From the NCBI RefSeq assembly GCF_022846435.1, contig NZ_AP025627.1, positions 1,026,001 to 1,090,000 on the forward strand: a stretch of DNA of 64,000 bases, given 5' to 3'. The notes under the pieces are model-generated. The model saw only the letters and a program-made list of their open reading frames with translations, was not told the origin of the DNA and ran no database searches. Both the position numbers and the translations under genes were made by a program. The stretch is from Parageobacillus sp. KH3-4. GTDB taxonomy: Bacteria; Bacillota; Bacilli; Bacillales; Anoxybacillaceae. Below, piece after piece: positions 38,630 through 47,960 of this stretch (the stretch's first letter is position 1; each line of letters opens with the position of its first letter).

Positions 38630-39259
38630 ATCGAACTGAATAAACGCCAAGAACAGATTTTGCAAATCGTAAAAGATCATGGTCCGATTACGGGAGAGAG
38701 TATTGCCGAAAAATTGAATTTAACAAGAGCGACATTGCGTCCGGACTTAGCGATATTAACAATGGCCGGATATTTGGAAGCACGGCCTCGGGTAGGGTAT
38801 TTTTATACAGGGAAAACCGGTTCTCAGCTGTTTGCTGATAAAATAAAGAAGATAAAAGTAGAAGATTATCAATCAATTCCGGTTGTTGTCAACGAAAATG
38901 TTAGTGTATACGATGCAATCGTCACCATGTTTCTTGAAGATGTCGGCACGCTGTTTGTCGTTGATGACGAATCTCTTCTAGCCGGTGTGTTATCAAGAAA
39001 AGATTTACTGCGCGCAAGCATTGGCAAACAGGAGTTAACGACGATTCCCGTCAATATTATTATGACGAGAATGCCAAATATAGCGGTTTGTTATAAAGAT
39101 GATCCGCTTATTGATGTAGCGGAACGGTTAATTGAAAAGCAGATTGATGCGATGCCGGTAGTGCGGAAAACAGAGAAAGGATACGAAGTCATTGGACGAA
39201 TAACGAAAACAAATATGACAAAGGCGTTTGTCGCGCTAGCGAAAGACGATTTGTTATAA
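38630..39259 (+). CDS. ccpN: Transcriptional repressor CcpN with an apparent ATC start
   Basis: HTH repressor of gluconeogenic genes (gapB, pckA in B. subtilis) with two CBS domains that sense nucleotides. The HTH is [14 protein letters not shown] then [19 protein letters not shown]; the CBS domains begin with [20 protein letters not shown]. No ATG, GTG or TTG can start a complete protein. ATC at 38630 is nine bases after AAGGTGGTGA, a nearly perfect ribosome binding site, and a stop lies three codons upstream. TTG at 38660 would cut the HTH and has no such site. ppsR follows in the same operon. Confidence 0.85.
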   Translation: MELNKRQEQILQIVKDHGPITGESIAEKLNLTRATLRPDLAILTMAGYLEARPRVGYFYTGKTGSQLFADKIKKIKVEDYQSIPVVVNENVSVYDAIVTMFLEDVGTLFVVDDESLLAGVLSRKDLLRASIGKQELTTIPVNIIMTRMPNIAVCYKDDPLIDVAERLIEKQIDAMPVVRKTEKGYEVIGRITKTNMTKAFVALAKDDLL

Positions 39260-39278
39260 GAAAAAAAGGAGGAGAAAG

Positions 39279-40079
39279 ATGAATCAACGCCTTGTTTATG
39301 TTGTTTCCGATTCAGGCGGGGAAACGGCGGAACTTGTGGTGAAAGCAGCGGCAAGCCAATTTTATAGTTCTCACATTCAATTAAAGCGCATACCATATGT
39401 GGAAGATAAGACGACCCTTGCCGAAGTCGTTGCGTTAGCGAAAATGAACCAAGGAATTATCGCGTTTACGCTCGTTGTTCCGGAAATGCGCCAGTTTCTT
39501 ATTGAGGAAGCTGCACGCGAAGGAGTAGTGGCGTACGATATTATTGGACCGCTTATTGAAAAAATGAGCGATTTATTCAAGCTGACGCCGCGATATGAGC
39601 CGGGGAAAGTGCGCGTGCTTGATGAGGATTATTTTAAGAAGATTGAAGCGATTGAATTTGCGGTGAAATATGACGATGGACGTGATCCGCGGGGAATTTT
39701 GCGTGCCGACATCGTTTTAATTGGTGTATCGCGTACCTCGAAAACACCGCTATCGCAATATTTGGCGCATAAACGGCTAAAGGTAGCAAACGTACCGATT
39801 GTGCCGGAAGTCGAACCACCGGAACAACTTTTTAAAGTGCCGTGGGAAAAATGTTTCGGATTAAAAATCAGCCCGGAAAAATTACTTTCGATTCGCCGCG
39901 AGCGTCTAAAATCACTTGGCTTAAACGACCAAGCCATTTACGCGAACATGGATCGCATTAAAGAAGAACTTGCCTATTTTGATGAAATCGTGAAAAAAAT
40001 TGGCTGTGACGTTATCGATGTGACAAATAAGGCGGTAGAAGAAACGGCGAGCATTATTATGAAAAAAAGAAAAATATAG
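39279..40079 (+). CDS. ppsR: Pyruvate, phosphate dikinase regulatory protein (YqfL)
   Basis: DUF299 bifunctional kinase/pyrophosphorylase that switches pyruvate phosphate dikinase on and off by threonine phosphorylation. [13 protein letters not shown] is at the N terminus, the P-loop-like [15 protein letters not shown] in the middle. It has 266 residues. AAAGGAGGAG precedes the ATG. In B. subtilis YqfL modulates CcpN activity; the operon with ccpN supports the same link here. Confidence 0.9.
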   Translation: MNQRLVYVVSDSGGETAELVVKAAASQFYSSHIQLKRIPYVEDKTTLAEVVALAKMNQGIIAFTLVVPEMRQFLIEEAAREGVVAYDIIGPLIEKMSDLFKLTPRYEPGKVRVLDEDYFKKIEAIEFAVKYDDGRDPRGILRADIVLIGVSRTSKTPLSQYLAHKRLKVANVPIVPEVEPPEQLFKVPWEKCFGLKISPEKLLSIRRERLKSLGLNDQAIYANMDRIKEELAYFDEIVKKIGCDVIDVTNKAVEETASIIMKKRKI

Positions 40080-40118
40080 CACATTCACGATGATGTGAAC
40101 TGTGCTATTACTTTTTTA
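40076..40118 (+). terminator. Terminator of ccpN-ppsR
   Basis: ATAGCACATTCAC pairs with GTGAACTGTGCTAT (one mismatch), then TACTTTTTT. The stem overlaps the ppsR stop codon. Confidence 0.85.
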
Positions 40119-40280
40119 TAGCGTATTTTTATCATTTATATTATAATAAAAAATTGCGAGAAAAATGAACAAAAGCAGGTTTAGAGCGTATAGAGAACGA
40201 GTAAACTATTTATAGCCAATTGTCAAGGGGGAAAAGGAAAATCTTTTTCGACAAAATCTGCTCGTTAATAAGTGAAAAAA

Positions 40281-40309
40281 GAAGGATTTTCAGGAACGGT
40301 GTAGAATAA
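40281..40309 (+). promoter_or_regulatory. Candidate sigma-H promoter of the yqxD-dnaG-sigA operon
   Basis: GAAGGATTT (40281-40289) fits the sigma-H -35 RnAGGAwWW, and GTAGAATAA (40301-40309) fits the -10 RnnGAATww, 11 bases apart; every fixed position agrees. A sigma-H promoter is known in the B. subtilis sigA operon. The rest of the 313-base gap 40080-40392 holds the ppsR terminator, an A+T-rich stretch and a mini-ORF; I could not fix a sigma-A promoter. Confidence 0.7.
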
Positions 40310-40324
40310 TTAGGAGGTGCGAAT

Positions 40325-40396
40325 CTGATTGCTAAATTGACTTTAAACCAAAGCGCAGCTGGCAATATGATGATAGCAGTCAGATCTAAACATTGA
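40325..40396 (+). CDS. Putative 23-codon leader ORF before yqxD
   Basis: AGGAGGTG (40312-40319) is a strong ribosome binding site seven bases before CTG at 40325, which opens a 23-codon frame ending in TGA at 40394-40396. That TGA overlaps the TTG start of yqxD (40393-40395). The peptide (NQSAAGNMMIAVRSKH at its end) is not recognised. It may couple translation into yqxD, or be the old yqxD N terminus split off by a one-base change. Confidence 0.4.
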   Translation: MIAKLTLNQSAAGNMMIAVRSKH

Positions 40397-40842
40397 GGCC
40401 GATCGTTTTTGTCGACGCCGATGCTTGCCCAATAAAAATTGAAATTTTCTCGCTTGCTTGCAAATATAATATACCAAGCGTGTTTGTTTCTTCGTACAAC
40501 CATTTCTCTCCTTCACAAAAAATGCAATGGGTATATGTGGACACAGAAAAGGAAGCGGTCGATTTATATATTTTGAACCGTGCGGCGAAGGGAGATGTTG
40601 TTGTTACCCAAGATATCGGATTGGCAAGCATGCTCGTTAGCCGCGGCGTGCATGTCATTTCCCCGCGCGGGAAGGTGTACGAAGATGGAGAAATGGATGG
40701 TGTCCTCTACTTCCGCTATCTTCAAGCGAAACAGCGGAGGCAAGGTGTGTACCGGAAGGGAATGAAGCGGTTTTCAGATCAGGATCGTCGTGCCTTTCTG
40801 CAAAATTTCGAAAAAATTTTGTCGAAACTCGAAGGAAAATAG
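40393..40842 (+). CDS. yqxD: YaiI/YqxD family protein (DUF188)
   Basis: NYN/PIN-related fold family of unknown function, placed before dnaG in Bacillus. FVDADACPIK at the N terminus and VVTQDIGLASMLVSRG in the middle hold the conserved acidic residues expected for a nuclease-like site. The frame is closed by a stop just upstream, and TTG at 40393 is the first start; no ribosome binding site precedes it, so it may depend on coupling from the preceding mini-ORF. The length is 149 residues. Confidence 0.85.
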   Translation: MRPIVFVDADACPIKIEIFSLACKYNIPSVFVSSYNHFSPSQKMQWVYVDTEKEAVDLYILNRAAKGDVVVTQDIGLASMLVSRGVHVISPRGKVYEDGEMDGVLYFRYLQAKQRRQGVYRKGMKRFSDQDRRAFLQNFEKILSKLEGK

Positions 40843-40879
40843 ACATAGGTCGAGAATAATAAGATACGGAGTTGTTTAT

Positions 40880-42676
40880 ATGGGATACCGTATTCCCGAA
40901 GAAACGATTGAAGCGATTCGTCGTACTGTTGACATCGTCGATGTGATCAGCGATTATGTCCAATTAAAGAAGCAAGGGCGCAACTATTTTGGGTTATGCC
41001 CGTTTCATGGGGAAAAGACACCGTCGTTTTCCGTTTCCCCAGAAAAGCAAATTTTCCATTGTTTCGGTTGCGGTGCTGGCGGAAACGTATTTTCGTTTCT
41101 AATGGATATTGAAGGCATTTCCTTTCTTGAGGCCGTAAAACGGCTAGCGGTAAAGGCGAACATCGATTTGTCAAATTTACAACTAGACGATGCGAATAGA
41201 AGCCGTACCGATGCAGGCGAAACGAAAATGATGGTGGAAGCGCATGAGCTCTTGAAAAAATTTTACCATCATTTGCTTGTAAATACAAATGAAGGTCAGG
41301 AAGCTTTTGATTATTTACAAGCTCGAGGATGGACGCGAGAAATCATTGATCAATTTGAAATCGGTTATGCACCTAACTCGTGGGATTTTGCGGTCAAGCT
41401 TTTGTCAGGACGCGGCTTTTCGCTCGAACTAATGGAAAAAGCTGGACTAATCATTCGCAAAGAAAACGGAGGCTATTTTGATCGTTTTCGCCATCGAATC
41501 ATGTTCCCGATTCATAATCATCATGGGGATACTGTCGGCTTTTCCGGCAGACTTCTAGGAGAAGGGCAGCCAAAATATTTAAACAGCCCGGAAACTTCTA
41601 TTTTCCATAAAGGGAAAATTTTGTACAATTTTCACCAAGCTCGTTTACATATACGAAAACATCAAGAAGTTGTTTTATTGGAAGGATTTGCTGATGTTAT
41701 TTCTGCTGTACAAGCAGGAGTTGCCCATTCCGTCGCAACGATGGGAACGGCTCTAACGGAAGAGCATGCGCGCATTCTCCGGCGCAATGTCGACACCGTC
41801 ATCGTTTGCTACGATGGCGATGCTTCAGGAATCGAAGCGACATTTCGCGCAGCGGAGGTGTTGACAGAAGCAGGATGTCATGTGAAAATTGCAACAATTC
41901 CTGATGGCCTTGATCCTGATGAATATATAAGAAAATATGGTCCGGATCGGTTTCGGCGAGATATTATTGATACGGGCAGCTCGTTGATGGCGTTTAAAAT
42001 GATGTATTTTCGCAAGGGAAAAAACTTGCAAAACGAAAATGACAAAATCCGTTATATTGAGGAAGTGCTTCGCGAGATCAGCAAGCTGCCGAACCCAATT
42101 GAGTGGGATTACTATTTACGGCAGCTGGCTGACGAGTTTTCCCTTTCGCTATCCGCCTTGCAGGAGCAGTTAAACCGCTACAGAGATACCGTTAAGCATT
42201 CTCATCATGTAGATCGGGAAGAAGCATCAAAACCGCTGTTGCAGAAGAAACTTCTTCCGGCATTTCAAAATGCGGAGCGAATGCTGCTTGCTCATATGCT
42301 GCAAAACCGTGATGTAGCGATGGTAGTTCAGGAAAAGATCGCAGGCAACTTCAATCTCGAAGAGCATCGGGCGATTGCTGCTTATATTTACGCGTTTTAC
42401 GAAGAAGGAAATGATCCGGACGTCAGTTTGTTGCTTTCACGCCTTCCTGACGACTTAAAACCTCTTGTGACAGAGCTGTCGTTATTGTTGATCAATGACG
42501 AAGTTTCCAATCAGGAACTGAACGATTACATGAGACATGTGTTGAATTATCCAAAATGGTTAAAGCTAAAAGAAAAAGAGCAAGAAAAAATGGAAGCGGA
42601 ACGAAAAAAAGACTTTTTGACTGCCGCGCGCATCGCAAAAGAAATTATTGAAATGAAAAAAATGTTATCTTCGTAA
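40880..42676 (+). CDS. dnaG: DNA primase
   Basis: Makes RNA primers at the replication fork. Zinc domain ligands are C40, H43, C61 and C64 (CPFH and CFGC). The TOPRIM domain contains VVLLEGFADVISA and VICYDGDASGIEA, and the C-terminal helicase-binding domain follows. The ATG at 40880 is eight bases after GGAG and gives 598 residues; the frame continues 30 codons upstream into yqxD. sigA follows in the same operon. Confidence 0.96.
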   Translation: MGYRIPEETIEAIRRTVDIVDVISDYVQLKKQGRNYFGLCPFHGEKTPSFSVSPEKQIFHCFGCGAGGNVFSFLMDIEGISFLEAVKRLAVKANIDLSNLQLDDANRSRTDAGETKMMVEAHELLKKFYHHLLVNTNEGQEAFDYLQARGWTREIIDQFEIGYAPNSWDFAVKLLSGRGFSLELMEKAGLIIRKENGGYFDRFRHRIMFPIHNHHGDTVGFSGRLLGEGQPKYLNSPETSIFHKGKILYNFHQARLHIRKHQEVVLLEGFADVISAVQAGVAHSVATMGTALTEEHARILRRNVDTVIVCYDGDASGIEATFRAAEVLTEAGCHVKIATIPDGLDPDEYIRKYGPDRFRRDIIDTGSSLMAFKMMYFRKGKNLQNENDKIRYIEEVLREISKLPNPIEWDYYLRQLADEFSLSLSALQEQLNRYRDTVKHSHHVDREEASKPLLQKKLLPAFQNAERMLLAHMLQNRDVAMVVQEKIAGNFNLEEHRAIAAYIYAFYEEGNDPDVSLLLSRLPDDLKPLVTELSLLLINDEVSNQELNDYMRHVLNYPKWLKLKEKEQEKMEAERKKDFLTAARIAKEIIEMKKMLSS

Positions 42677-42710
42677 TATGATGTTATTAGTTTAAAAAGG
42701 AGGTAGTGAA

Positions 42711-43832
42711 ATGGCTGAAAAACCAGCTCGTTCAAAACAAATTGATTCAGATGCAACGCTTGAGCAAGCGAAAGAACAACTAACAGAGCTCGGTAAAAAG
42801 CGCGGTATTTTGACGTATGAAGAAATTGCCGAACGTTTAGCCGCGTTTGATCTTGATTCTGACCAGATGGATGAATTTTACGAATACTTAGCGGACCAAG
42901 GAATTGAAGTCATTAGTGAATCTGATTTAGAACATGATCCGGATATCGACGATTTAGCAAAAGAAGAATTTGATTTAAATGATCTATCGGTTCCGCCCGG
43001 TGTGAAAATTAACGATCCTGTGCGCATGTATTTAAAAGAAATTGGTCGCGTTCCACTATTGTCTGCCGAAGAAGAAATTGAGCTGGCAAAGCGAATTGAG
43101 CAAGGCGACGAAGAAGCAAAACGCCGTTTAACGGAAGCGAACCTCCGTCTTGTTGTTAGCATTGCCAAACGTTATGTCGGTCGCGGCATGCTGTTTCTTG
43201 ACTTAATTCAAGAAGGAAATATGGGTCTGATTAAAGCGGTCGAAAAATTTGACTATCGCAAAGGATACAAATTTAGCACATATGCAACATGGTGGATTCG
43301 TCAAGCAATTACGCGGGCGATTGCCGACCAAGCCCGTACGATCCGCATACCAGTGCATATGGTGGAAACGATTAACAAACTTATTCGTGTGCAACGTCAA
43401 TTGCTTCAAGATCTTGGCCGCGAACCAACTCCGGAAGAAATCGCTGAAGAAATGGATTTAACTCCGGAGAAAGTGCGAGAAATTTTAAAAATTGCCCAAG
43501 AACCGGTGTCACTCGAAACGCCGATTGGCGAGGAAGACGATTCGCATTTGGGCGATTTCATTGAAGACCAAGAAGCGACGTCGCCATCGGAGCACGCGGC
43601 TTACGAACTGCTAAAAGAGCAGCTTGAAGATGTGCTAGATACGCTTACGGACCGTGAGGAGAACGTGCTTCGCTTACGTTTTGGACTAGACGATGGTCGT
43701 ACGCGGACGCTCGAAGAAGTCGGAAAAGTGTTCGGGGTTACCCGCGAACGTATCCGACAAATTGAAGCGAAAGCGCTCCGTAAGTTGCGCCATCCAAGCC
43801 GCAGCAAACGGTTGAAGGACTTTTTAGAGTAA
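42711..43832 (+). CDS. sigA: RNA polymerase sigma factor SigA (RpoD)
   Basis: Housekeeping sigma factor. Region 1.1 is acidic; region 2.4 ([15 protein letters not shown]) reads the -10 box, and region 4.2 ([20 protein letters not shown]) the -35 box. It has 373 residues, the usual size in Bacillaceae. AAGGAGG precedes the ATG. A terminator ends the yqxD-dnaG-sigA operon. Confidence 0.98.
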   Translation: MAEKPARSKQIDSDATLEQAKEQLTELGKKRGILTYEEIAERLAAFDLDSDQMDEFYEYLADQGIEVISESDLEHDPDIDDLAKEEFDLNDLSVPPGVKINDPVRMYLKEIGRVPLLSAEEEIELAKRIEQGDEEAKRRLTEANLRLVVSIAKRYVGRGMLFLDLIQEGNMGLIKAVEKFDYRKGYKFSTYATWWIRQAITRAIADQARTIRIPVHMVETINKLIRVQRQLLQDLGREPTPEEIAEEMDLTPEKVREILKIAQEPVSLETPIGEEDDSHLGDFIEDQEATSPSEHAAYELLKEQLEDVLDTLTDREENVLRLRFGLDDGRTRTLEEVGKVFGVTRERIRQIEAKALRKLRHPSRSKRLKDFLE

Positions 43833-43847
43833 GAGTAATCTTTTTAC

Positions 43848-43893
43848 AATAGTTTACTTCTTCATATTTCTTGAGAAGTAAACTATTTTTTCT
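43848..43893 (+). terminator. Terminator of sigA
   Basis: AATAGTTTACTTCT and AGAAGTAAACTATT are perfect inverted copies around a 12-base loop, followed by TTTTCTTTTTT. Confidence 0.9.
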
Positions 43894-43919
43894 TTTTTCT
43901 TTGCGAAAGGCGGATGGGC

Positions 43920-44459
43920 ATGGACGAACGAAGACGTGAAATCATTGTGCGGGAAATTGAATATTGGAAGCATTCCCGCCTCCTTCCAGAGCAATATTGT
44001 GATTATTTGCTGGCATTATATACAGAGGGCGAATATAAAAAGCGCCCAAGCGACATCGTGCGAATTCGCCGACAAGGAATGATCCGTTTCCTTTTAGTGG
44101 CATTGATTTGTCTATTGTTGCCAGCGAGTGTTCTTGTCATTTATTTTACTGAATTGTCATTCGTTTTGCAAATGCTCCTTTTATCTCTTTTTTTCCTTGC
44201 ATGCATGGTAGCAGCATGGATGTGGAAGAGAAAAGGAAATATCATTCATATCCCGCTGATTAGCGGTGCGCTCATTTTTCTCATTGCCTCGATTGACATT
44301 GGCGAATATTATTTTCCAAAACAAAAGGCAGTGACCGCAGCGATTGTTTTTGCAAACTGTTTAGTATGGATATGGATAGGAAAGCGGTTTCGGTTTCTTT
44401 ATTTATTGATATCAGGCGCGATCGGAATAGGGATTTTAGCTGTTTTTCTTCTATTTTGA
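43920..44459 (+). CDS. Uncharacterised integral membrane protein
   Basis: I do not recognise this gene with certainty. It encodes 179 residues: a charged N-terminal helix region (EIEYWKHSRLLPEQYCDYLL) resembling the start of DUF2157-type membrane proteins, a basic stretch (RIRRQG), then about five hydrophobic helices to the C terminus. The ATG at 43920 is nine bases after GAAAGG; the ATG at 43914 is too close. It lies alone between the sigA terminator and cccA. Confidence 0.75.
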   Translation: MDERRREIIVREIEYWKHSRLLPEQYCDYLLALYTEGEYKKRPSDIVRIRRQGMIRFLLVALICLLLPASVLVIYFTELSFVLQMLLLSLFFLACMVAAWMWKRKGNIIHIPLISGALIFLIASIDIGEYYFPKQKAVTAAIVFANCLVWIWIGKRFRFLYLLISGAIGIGILAVFLLF

Positions 44460-44511
44460 CTTTATTTTTTGTTTCGGTAATTTTGTGACAGATATAAGTT
44501 AGGGCTTTCCC

Positions 44512-44539
44512 TTTACGATAATTTACAGTAAAATAAAAT
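44512..44539 (+). promoter_or_regulatory. Candidate sigma-A promoter of cccA
   Basis: TTTACG (44512-44517), 16 bases, TAAAAT (44534-44539), about 55 bases before the cccA start codon. Confidence 0.5.
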
Positions 44540-44594
44540 TGTTTGTAGCGGTTACATTTTCCGAACAATGGTCATGCACGAGGGAGGTAAAAAA

Positions 44595-44957
44595 ATGAAT
44601 CGAAACCCGCTAATCCCATTTTTCATCATTATGGTGTTTGGAATCGGTCTTACTCTTGGTCTTTCATTTAAGGGGCTTGGCGATGCGAAAGAGCTGGCAA
44701 AAGAGAAAAAGGGCGGCGAGAAAACCGAGCAGGCTGCCGCGGCAAATCCGGAACAATTTTATCAACAAACTTGCAGCAGCTGCCATGGACAAAATTATGA
44801 AGGCGGGGTTGGTCCGTCGTTAAAAGGAGTAGGTAAGCGGCTTTCGTTAGACGAAATTAAAAACGTAATCCAAAACGGCCGCGGCAACATGCCTTCAGGC
44901 CTTGTTCCGCCAGATAAAGCGGATGAAATGGCAAAATGGCTTTCTAAGCTGAAATAA
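44595..44957 (+). CDS. cccA: Membrane-anchored cytochrome c-550
   Basis: Small electron carrier on the outer face of the membrane, likely passing electrons to a cytochrome oxidase. An uncleaved hydrophobic anchor (PLIPFFIIMVFGIGLTLGL) is followed by a charged linker rich in E and K, then the heme motif CSSCH at about residues 60-64 and a methionine ligand in NMPSG. The ATG at 44595 follows GGAGG by seven bases and gives 120 residues. Confidence 0.93.
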   Translation: MNRNPLIPFFIIMVFGIGLTLGLSFKGLGDAKELAKEKKGGEKTEQAAAANPEQFYQQTCSSCHGQNYEGGVGPSLKGVGKRLSLDEIKNVIQNGRGNMPSGLVPPDKADEMAKWLSKLK

Positions 44958-44962
44958 AAACA

Positions 44963-44999
44963 AAAAATCCCTTTACCTTAGGTGAAGGGATTTTTTGTT
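44963..44999 (+). terminator. Terminator of cccA
   Basis: AAAAATCCCTTTACC and GGTGAAGGGATTTTTT flank a three-base loop with one mismatch, followed by GTTT. Confidence 0.85.
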
Positions 45000-45042
45000 T
45001 GTGATACAATATACAGAAGACTAAAGGATGTGAAACAAAGAG

Positions 45043-45747
45043 ATGAATGAATTTCGTCTATCCAAGCGTCTTGAAACGGTTGCTTCTTTTATTCCAAAAG
45101 GGGCGAAGCTGGCTGACATTGGTTCGGATCACGCGTATTTGCCGTGCTATGCATATTTACATGGATATATTACAAAAGCGGTGGCCGGTGAAGTAGCGGA
45201 TGGCCCGCTTCGTTCCGCCAAACTGCAAGTCGAAAGAACCGGGCTAAAAGACGTCATCTCTGTGCGAAAAGGTGACGGCCTGGAAGTAATTCAACCTGGA
45301 GAAGTGGATTGTATTACGATTGCCGGTATGGGAGGAACATTAATTGCCAGCATTTTGGAGTCTGGAAAAGATAAGCTTTCCGGTGTAAAAAGGCTGATTT
45401 TGCAGCCAAATGTCGGCGCGCATATTGTCCGCAAATGGCTGCTCGACCATAATTGGGAATTGACGGCGGAGCGCATATTGGAAGAAGAAGGGAAAATTTA
45501 CGAAGTGCTTGTTGCGGAAAAAGGCGATGGGAAAAGACCATATGGAAATATGGAGGCGGAATTATTGCTAGGCCCATTTTTATCGAAAGAAAAAAATGAT
45601 GTATTTTTAAAAAAATGGAACAATGAGCTTGCTCATTGGAAACAGATCGTCCGCCAATTAAAAGAAAAGGCGGAAACGGAGTCTGCCATCGCAAAAAGAC
45701 GAGAACTAGAGGAAAAAATTAAGCTTGTGGAGGAGGCATTGCGGTGA
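45043..45747 (+). CDS. trmK: tRNA (adenine(22)-N(1))-methyltransferase
   Basis: Methylates A22 in tRNA, a modification found mainly in Gram-positive bacteria. The SAM site is LADIGSDHAYLPCYA, and ITIAGMGGTLIASIL follows; a C-terminal coiled coil (KWNNELAHWKQIVRQLKEKA) is typical of TrmK. The length is 234 residues. Its stop overlaps the GTG start of yqfO. Confidence 0.93.
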   Translation: MNEFRLSKRLETVASFIPKGAKLADIGSDHAYLPCYAYLHGYITKAVAGEVADGPLRSAKLQVERTGLKDVISVRKGDGLEVIQPGEVDCITIAGMGGTLIASILESGKDKLSGVKRLILQPNVGAHIVRKWLLDHNWELTAERILEEEGKIYEVLVAEKGDGKRPYGNMEAELLLGPFLSKEKNDVFLKKWNNELAHWKQIVRQLKEKAETESAIAKRRELEEKIKLVEEALR

Positions 45748-46865
45748 ACAAGATTCCAAGCGGTCAAGAAATCATTCAATTATTGGAACAATTTGCGCCG
45801 AAACATTTGGCGATGGAAGGCGACAGAATCGGACTGCAAATCGGCACGTTAAATAAACCGGTCAAAAAAGTGATGGTTGCCTTGGATGTTTTAGAAGAAG
45901 TAATTGATGAAGCAATTGCGGAAAGCGTGGATCTTATTATCGCGCACCATCCGCCGCTTTACCGTCCGCTAAAACAGATCGTCACCGATCAAGCGCAAGG
46001 GCGCATCATTGAAAAGTGCATGAAACATCATATTGCCGTTTACGCTGCTCATACGAATTTAGATATTGCCGCTGGCGGAGTAAACGATTGGTTGGCGGAG
46101 GCGCTGGGGCTAGAGCATGTAGAGGTATTGGTTCCGACGTATGAAGAGCCGTTGAAAAAGCTTGTCGTATATGTTCCAGAGACACATGCCGATCTCGTTC
46201 GCGAGGCGATCGGCAATGCGGGGGCAGGCCATATCGGCAACTATAGCCATTGTACGTTTAACAGCCGCGGCATCGGCACTTTTTTGCCGCTGGAAGGGGC
46301 GAATCCGTTCATCGGGGAAGCAGGGACGCTCGAGCGAGTGGAAGAGGTGCGTATCGAAACGATTGTTCCAGCTTCATTGCAAAACAAGGTGATTTCTGCG
46401 ATGTTAAAAGCACATCCGTACGAAGAAGTGGCATATGACATCTATCCGCTTGAAAACAAAGGAAAAACGTTTGGATTAGGAAGAATCGGACGTTTGCCTG
46501 AAAAAATGACGCTCGCGGAGTTTGCCGAACATGTGAAAAAAGCGCTCGACGTTCCAGCGGTGCGCGTTGTTGGTGATTTGCAAGATGCAGTGCAAAAAGT
46601 TGCGGTGGTTGGTGGCGACGGAAATAAATATGTCGCGCAGGCAAAATCAGCTGGCGCTGATGTGTATGTGACAGGGGATGTTTATTATCATGTGGCGCAC
46701 GATGCCATGATGCTTGGGTTAAATATCGTTGATCCGGGACATAACGTCGAGAAAGTAATGAAACAAGGGGTTGCCCGCTTTTTAGAAAACGAGTTTGCCA
46801 AACGTGAGTTTGCGACGGCCGTCTGTATTTCCACCGTCCATACGGACCCATTTACGTTTGTATAA
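45744..46865 (+). CDS. yqfO: Nif3-like dinuclear metal center protein YqfO
   Basis: Nif3 superfamily protein with a two-metal site, of unsettled function (proposed GTP cyclohydrolase I type 2). Metal ligands are in LIIAHHPPLYRPL and AAHTNLDIAAGG at the N-terminal half and in DVYYHVAHDAMMLG and ISTVHTDPF at the end. The long middle insert (about residues 130-235) is the PII/CutA-like domain of Bacillus homologues. It has 373 residues and starts with GTG at 45744, overlapping trmK. Confidence 0.92.
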   Translation: MNKIPSGQEIIQLLEQFAPKHLAMEGDRIGLQIGTLNKPVKKVMVALDVLEEVIDEAIAESVDLIIAHHPPLYRPLKQIVTDQAQGRIIEKCMKHHIAVYAAHTNLDIAAGGVNDWLAEALGLEHVEVLVPTYEEPLKKLVVYVPETHADLVREAIGNAGAGHIGNYSHCTFNSRGIGTFLPLEGANPFIGEAGTLERVEEVRIETIVPASLQNKVISAMLKAHPYEEVAYDIYPLENKGKTFGLGRIGRLPEKMTLAEFAEHVKKALDVPAVRVVGDLQDAVQKVAVVGGDGNKYVAQAKSAGADVYVTGDVYYHVAHDAMMLGLNIVDPGHNVEKVMKQGVARFLENEFAKREFATAVCISTVHTDPFTFV

Positions 46866-46872
46866 AATATAT

Positions 46873-46912
46873 GGCTGGCTCAAAAAGTGGTCCTTTTGGA
46901 GCCAGCCTTCTT
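46873..46912. terminator. Hairpin between convergent yqfO and ispH
   Basis: GGCTGGCTC and GAGCCAGCC, extended inward by A and T runs, form a long stem. The flanks are only partly T-rich on each strand, yet the site between two convergent genes fits a shared terminator. Confidence 0.75.
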
Positions 46913-46913
46913 G

Positions 46914-47861
46914 CTAGTCTTTTTTCGCTTTTACTTTCGGCAAAATTTTATGCAGCGGTACTTTCCGTTCGCGCTTCCATGTTTTTGGATCGTTTGGGTC
47001 AAATTGTTCTAAAAAGTCGATGACTTCTTTTGTAATCGGAGTCGGGGTAGAAGCCCCCGCTGTGACAGCTACTTTTTTTGCGTTTTTAATCCAGTCGATC
47101 TCGATTTCCGTCACATCGGCAACGCGATATGCTTTCGTGCCAGCAATTTCTTCCGACACTTGCGCAAGGCGATTGGAGTTGTTGCTTCTTGGATCACCGA
47201 CGACGATCGTGACGTCGGCTTCTTTTGCCTGCTCTGCCACCGCTTCTTGACGGAGCTGGGTTGCTAGACAAATTTCTTTATGCATTTCAACATGCGGGTA
47301 TTTTTCTTTTACTTTTTTCATAATGTCGGCAACGTCCCATTGGCTCATCGTTGTTTGGTTTGTCACCATGATGCGGTCGCTTTCAATCGTCAGGCGTTCT
47401 ACATCTTCGACCGTTTCGACAAGATGAATGTGTATTGGGTCGATGCCAACCGCTCCTTCTGGTTCCGGGTGCCCTTTTTTGCCGATATATATAATTTCAT
47501 AACCGTCCGCTAGTTTTTCTTGAATTAAGTTATGCGTTTTTGTCACATCTGGGCACGTCGCGTCGATCGTGACGAGCCCTTTTTCGCGCGCGCGCCTTTT
47601 CACTTCAGGAGATACGCCGTGCGCGGTAAAGATCACGGTTCCTTTGTCAATTTTTTCGAGAATCTCCAACCGGTTCTCGCCATCAAGCGTAATAATCCCT
47701 TCTTCGGCAAACGCGTCGGTAACATGTTTATTGTGAACAATCATCCCGAGGATATAAATCGGTCTTGGCAACGTAGGGTCTAATGCTGCATTTCTTGCGA
47801 TCACCATCGCATCAACAACCCCATAGCAGTAACCGCGCGGGGTAATTTTGATCACTTCCAT
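46914..47861 (-). CDS. ispH: 4-hydroxy-3-methylbut-2-enyl diphosphate reductase
   Basis: Last enzyme of the MEP isoprenoid pathway, giving isopentenyl and dimethylallyl diphosphate. The three iron-sulfur ligands are C12 in RGYCYGV, the cysteine in [11 protein letters not shown], and the cysteine in [10 protein letters not shown]. The 315-residue length matches Bacillus homologues. GGAGGAACAAAT precedes the ATG. ispG, the preceding pathway enzyme, lies about 7.4 kb downstream in this window. Confidence 0.95.
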   Translation of the reverse strand: MEVIKITPRGYCYGVVDAMVIARNAALDPTLPRPIYILGMIVHNKHVTDAFAEEGIITLDGENRLEILEKIDKGTVIFTAHGVSPEVKRRAREKGLVTIDATCPDVTKTHNLIQEKLADGYEIIYIGKKGHPEPEGAVGIDPIHIHLVETVEDVERLTIESDRIMVTNQTTMSQWDVADIMKKVKEKYPHVEMHKEICLATQLRQEAVAEQAKEADVTIVVGDPRSNNSNRLAQVSEEIAGTKAYRVADVTEIEIDWIKNAKKVAVTAGASTPTPITKEVIDFLEQFDPNDPKTWKRERKVPLHKILPKVKAKKD

Positions 47862-47960
47862 ATTTGTTCCTCCTCAACTCCGGCGTGCGAAGGGAGACTA
47901 TCCCTTTCTTTTACATTATATCGGAGAAAGGAATCGAATACAAAGAATTATAACGTATTA

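Noticed and set aside
38660-39259. TTG at 38660 as the ccpN start
   Set aside because: It has no ribosome binding site and would remove ten conserved residues of the DNA-binding helix.
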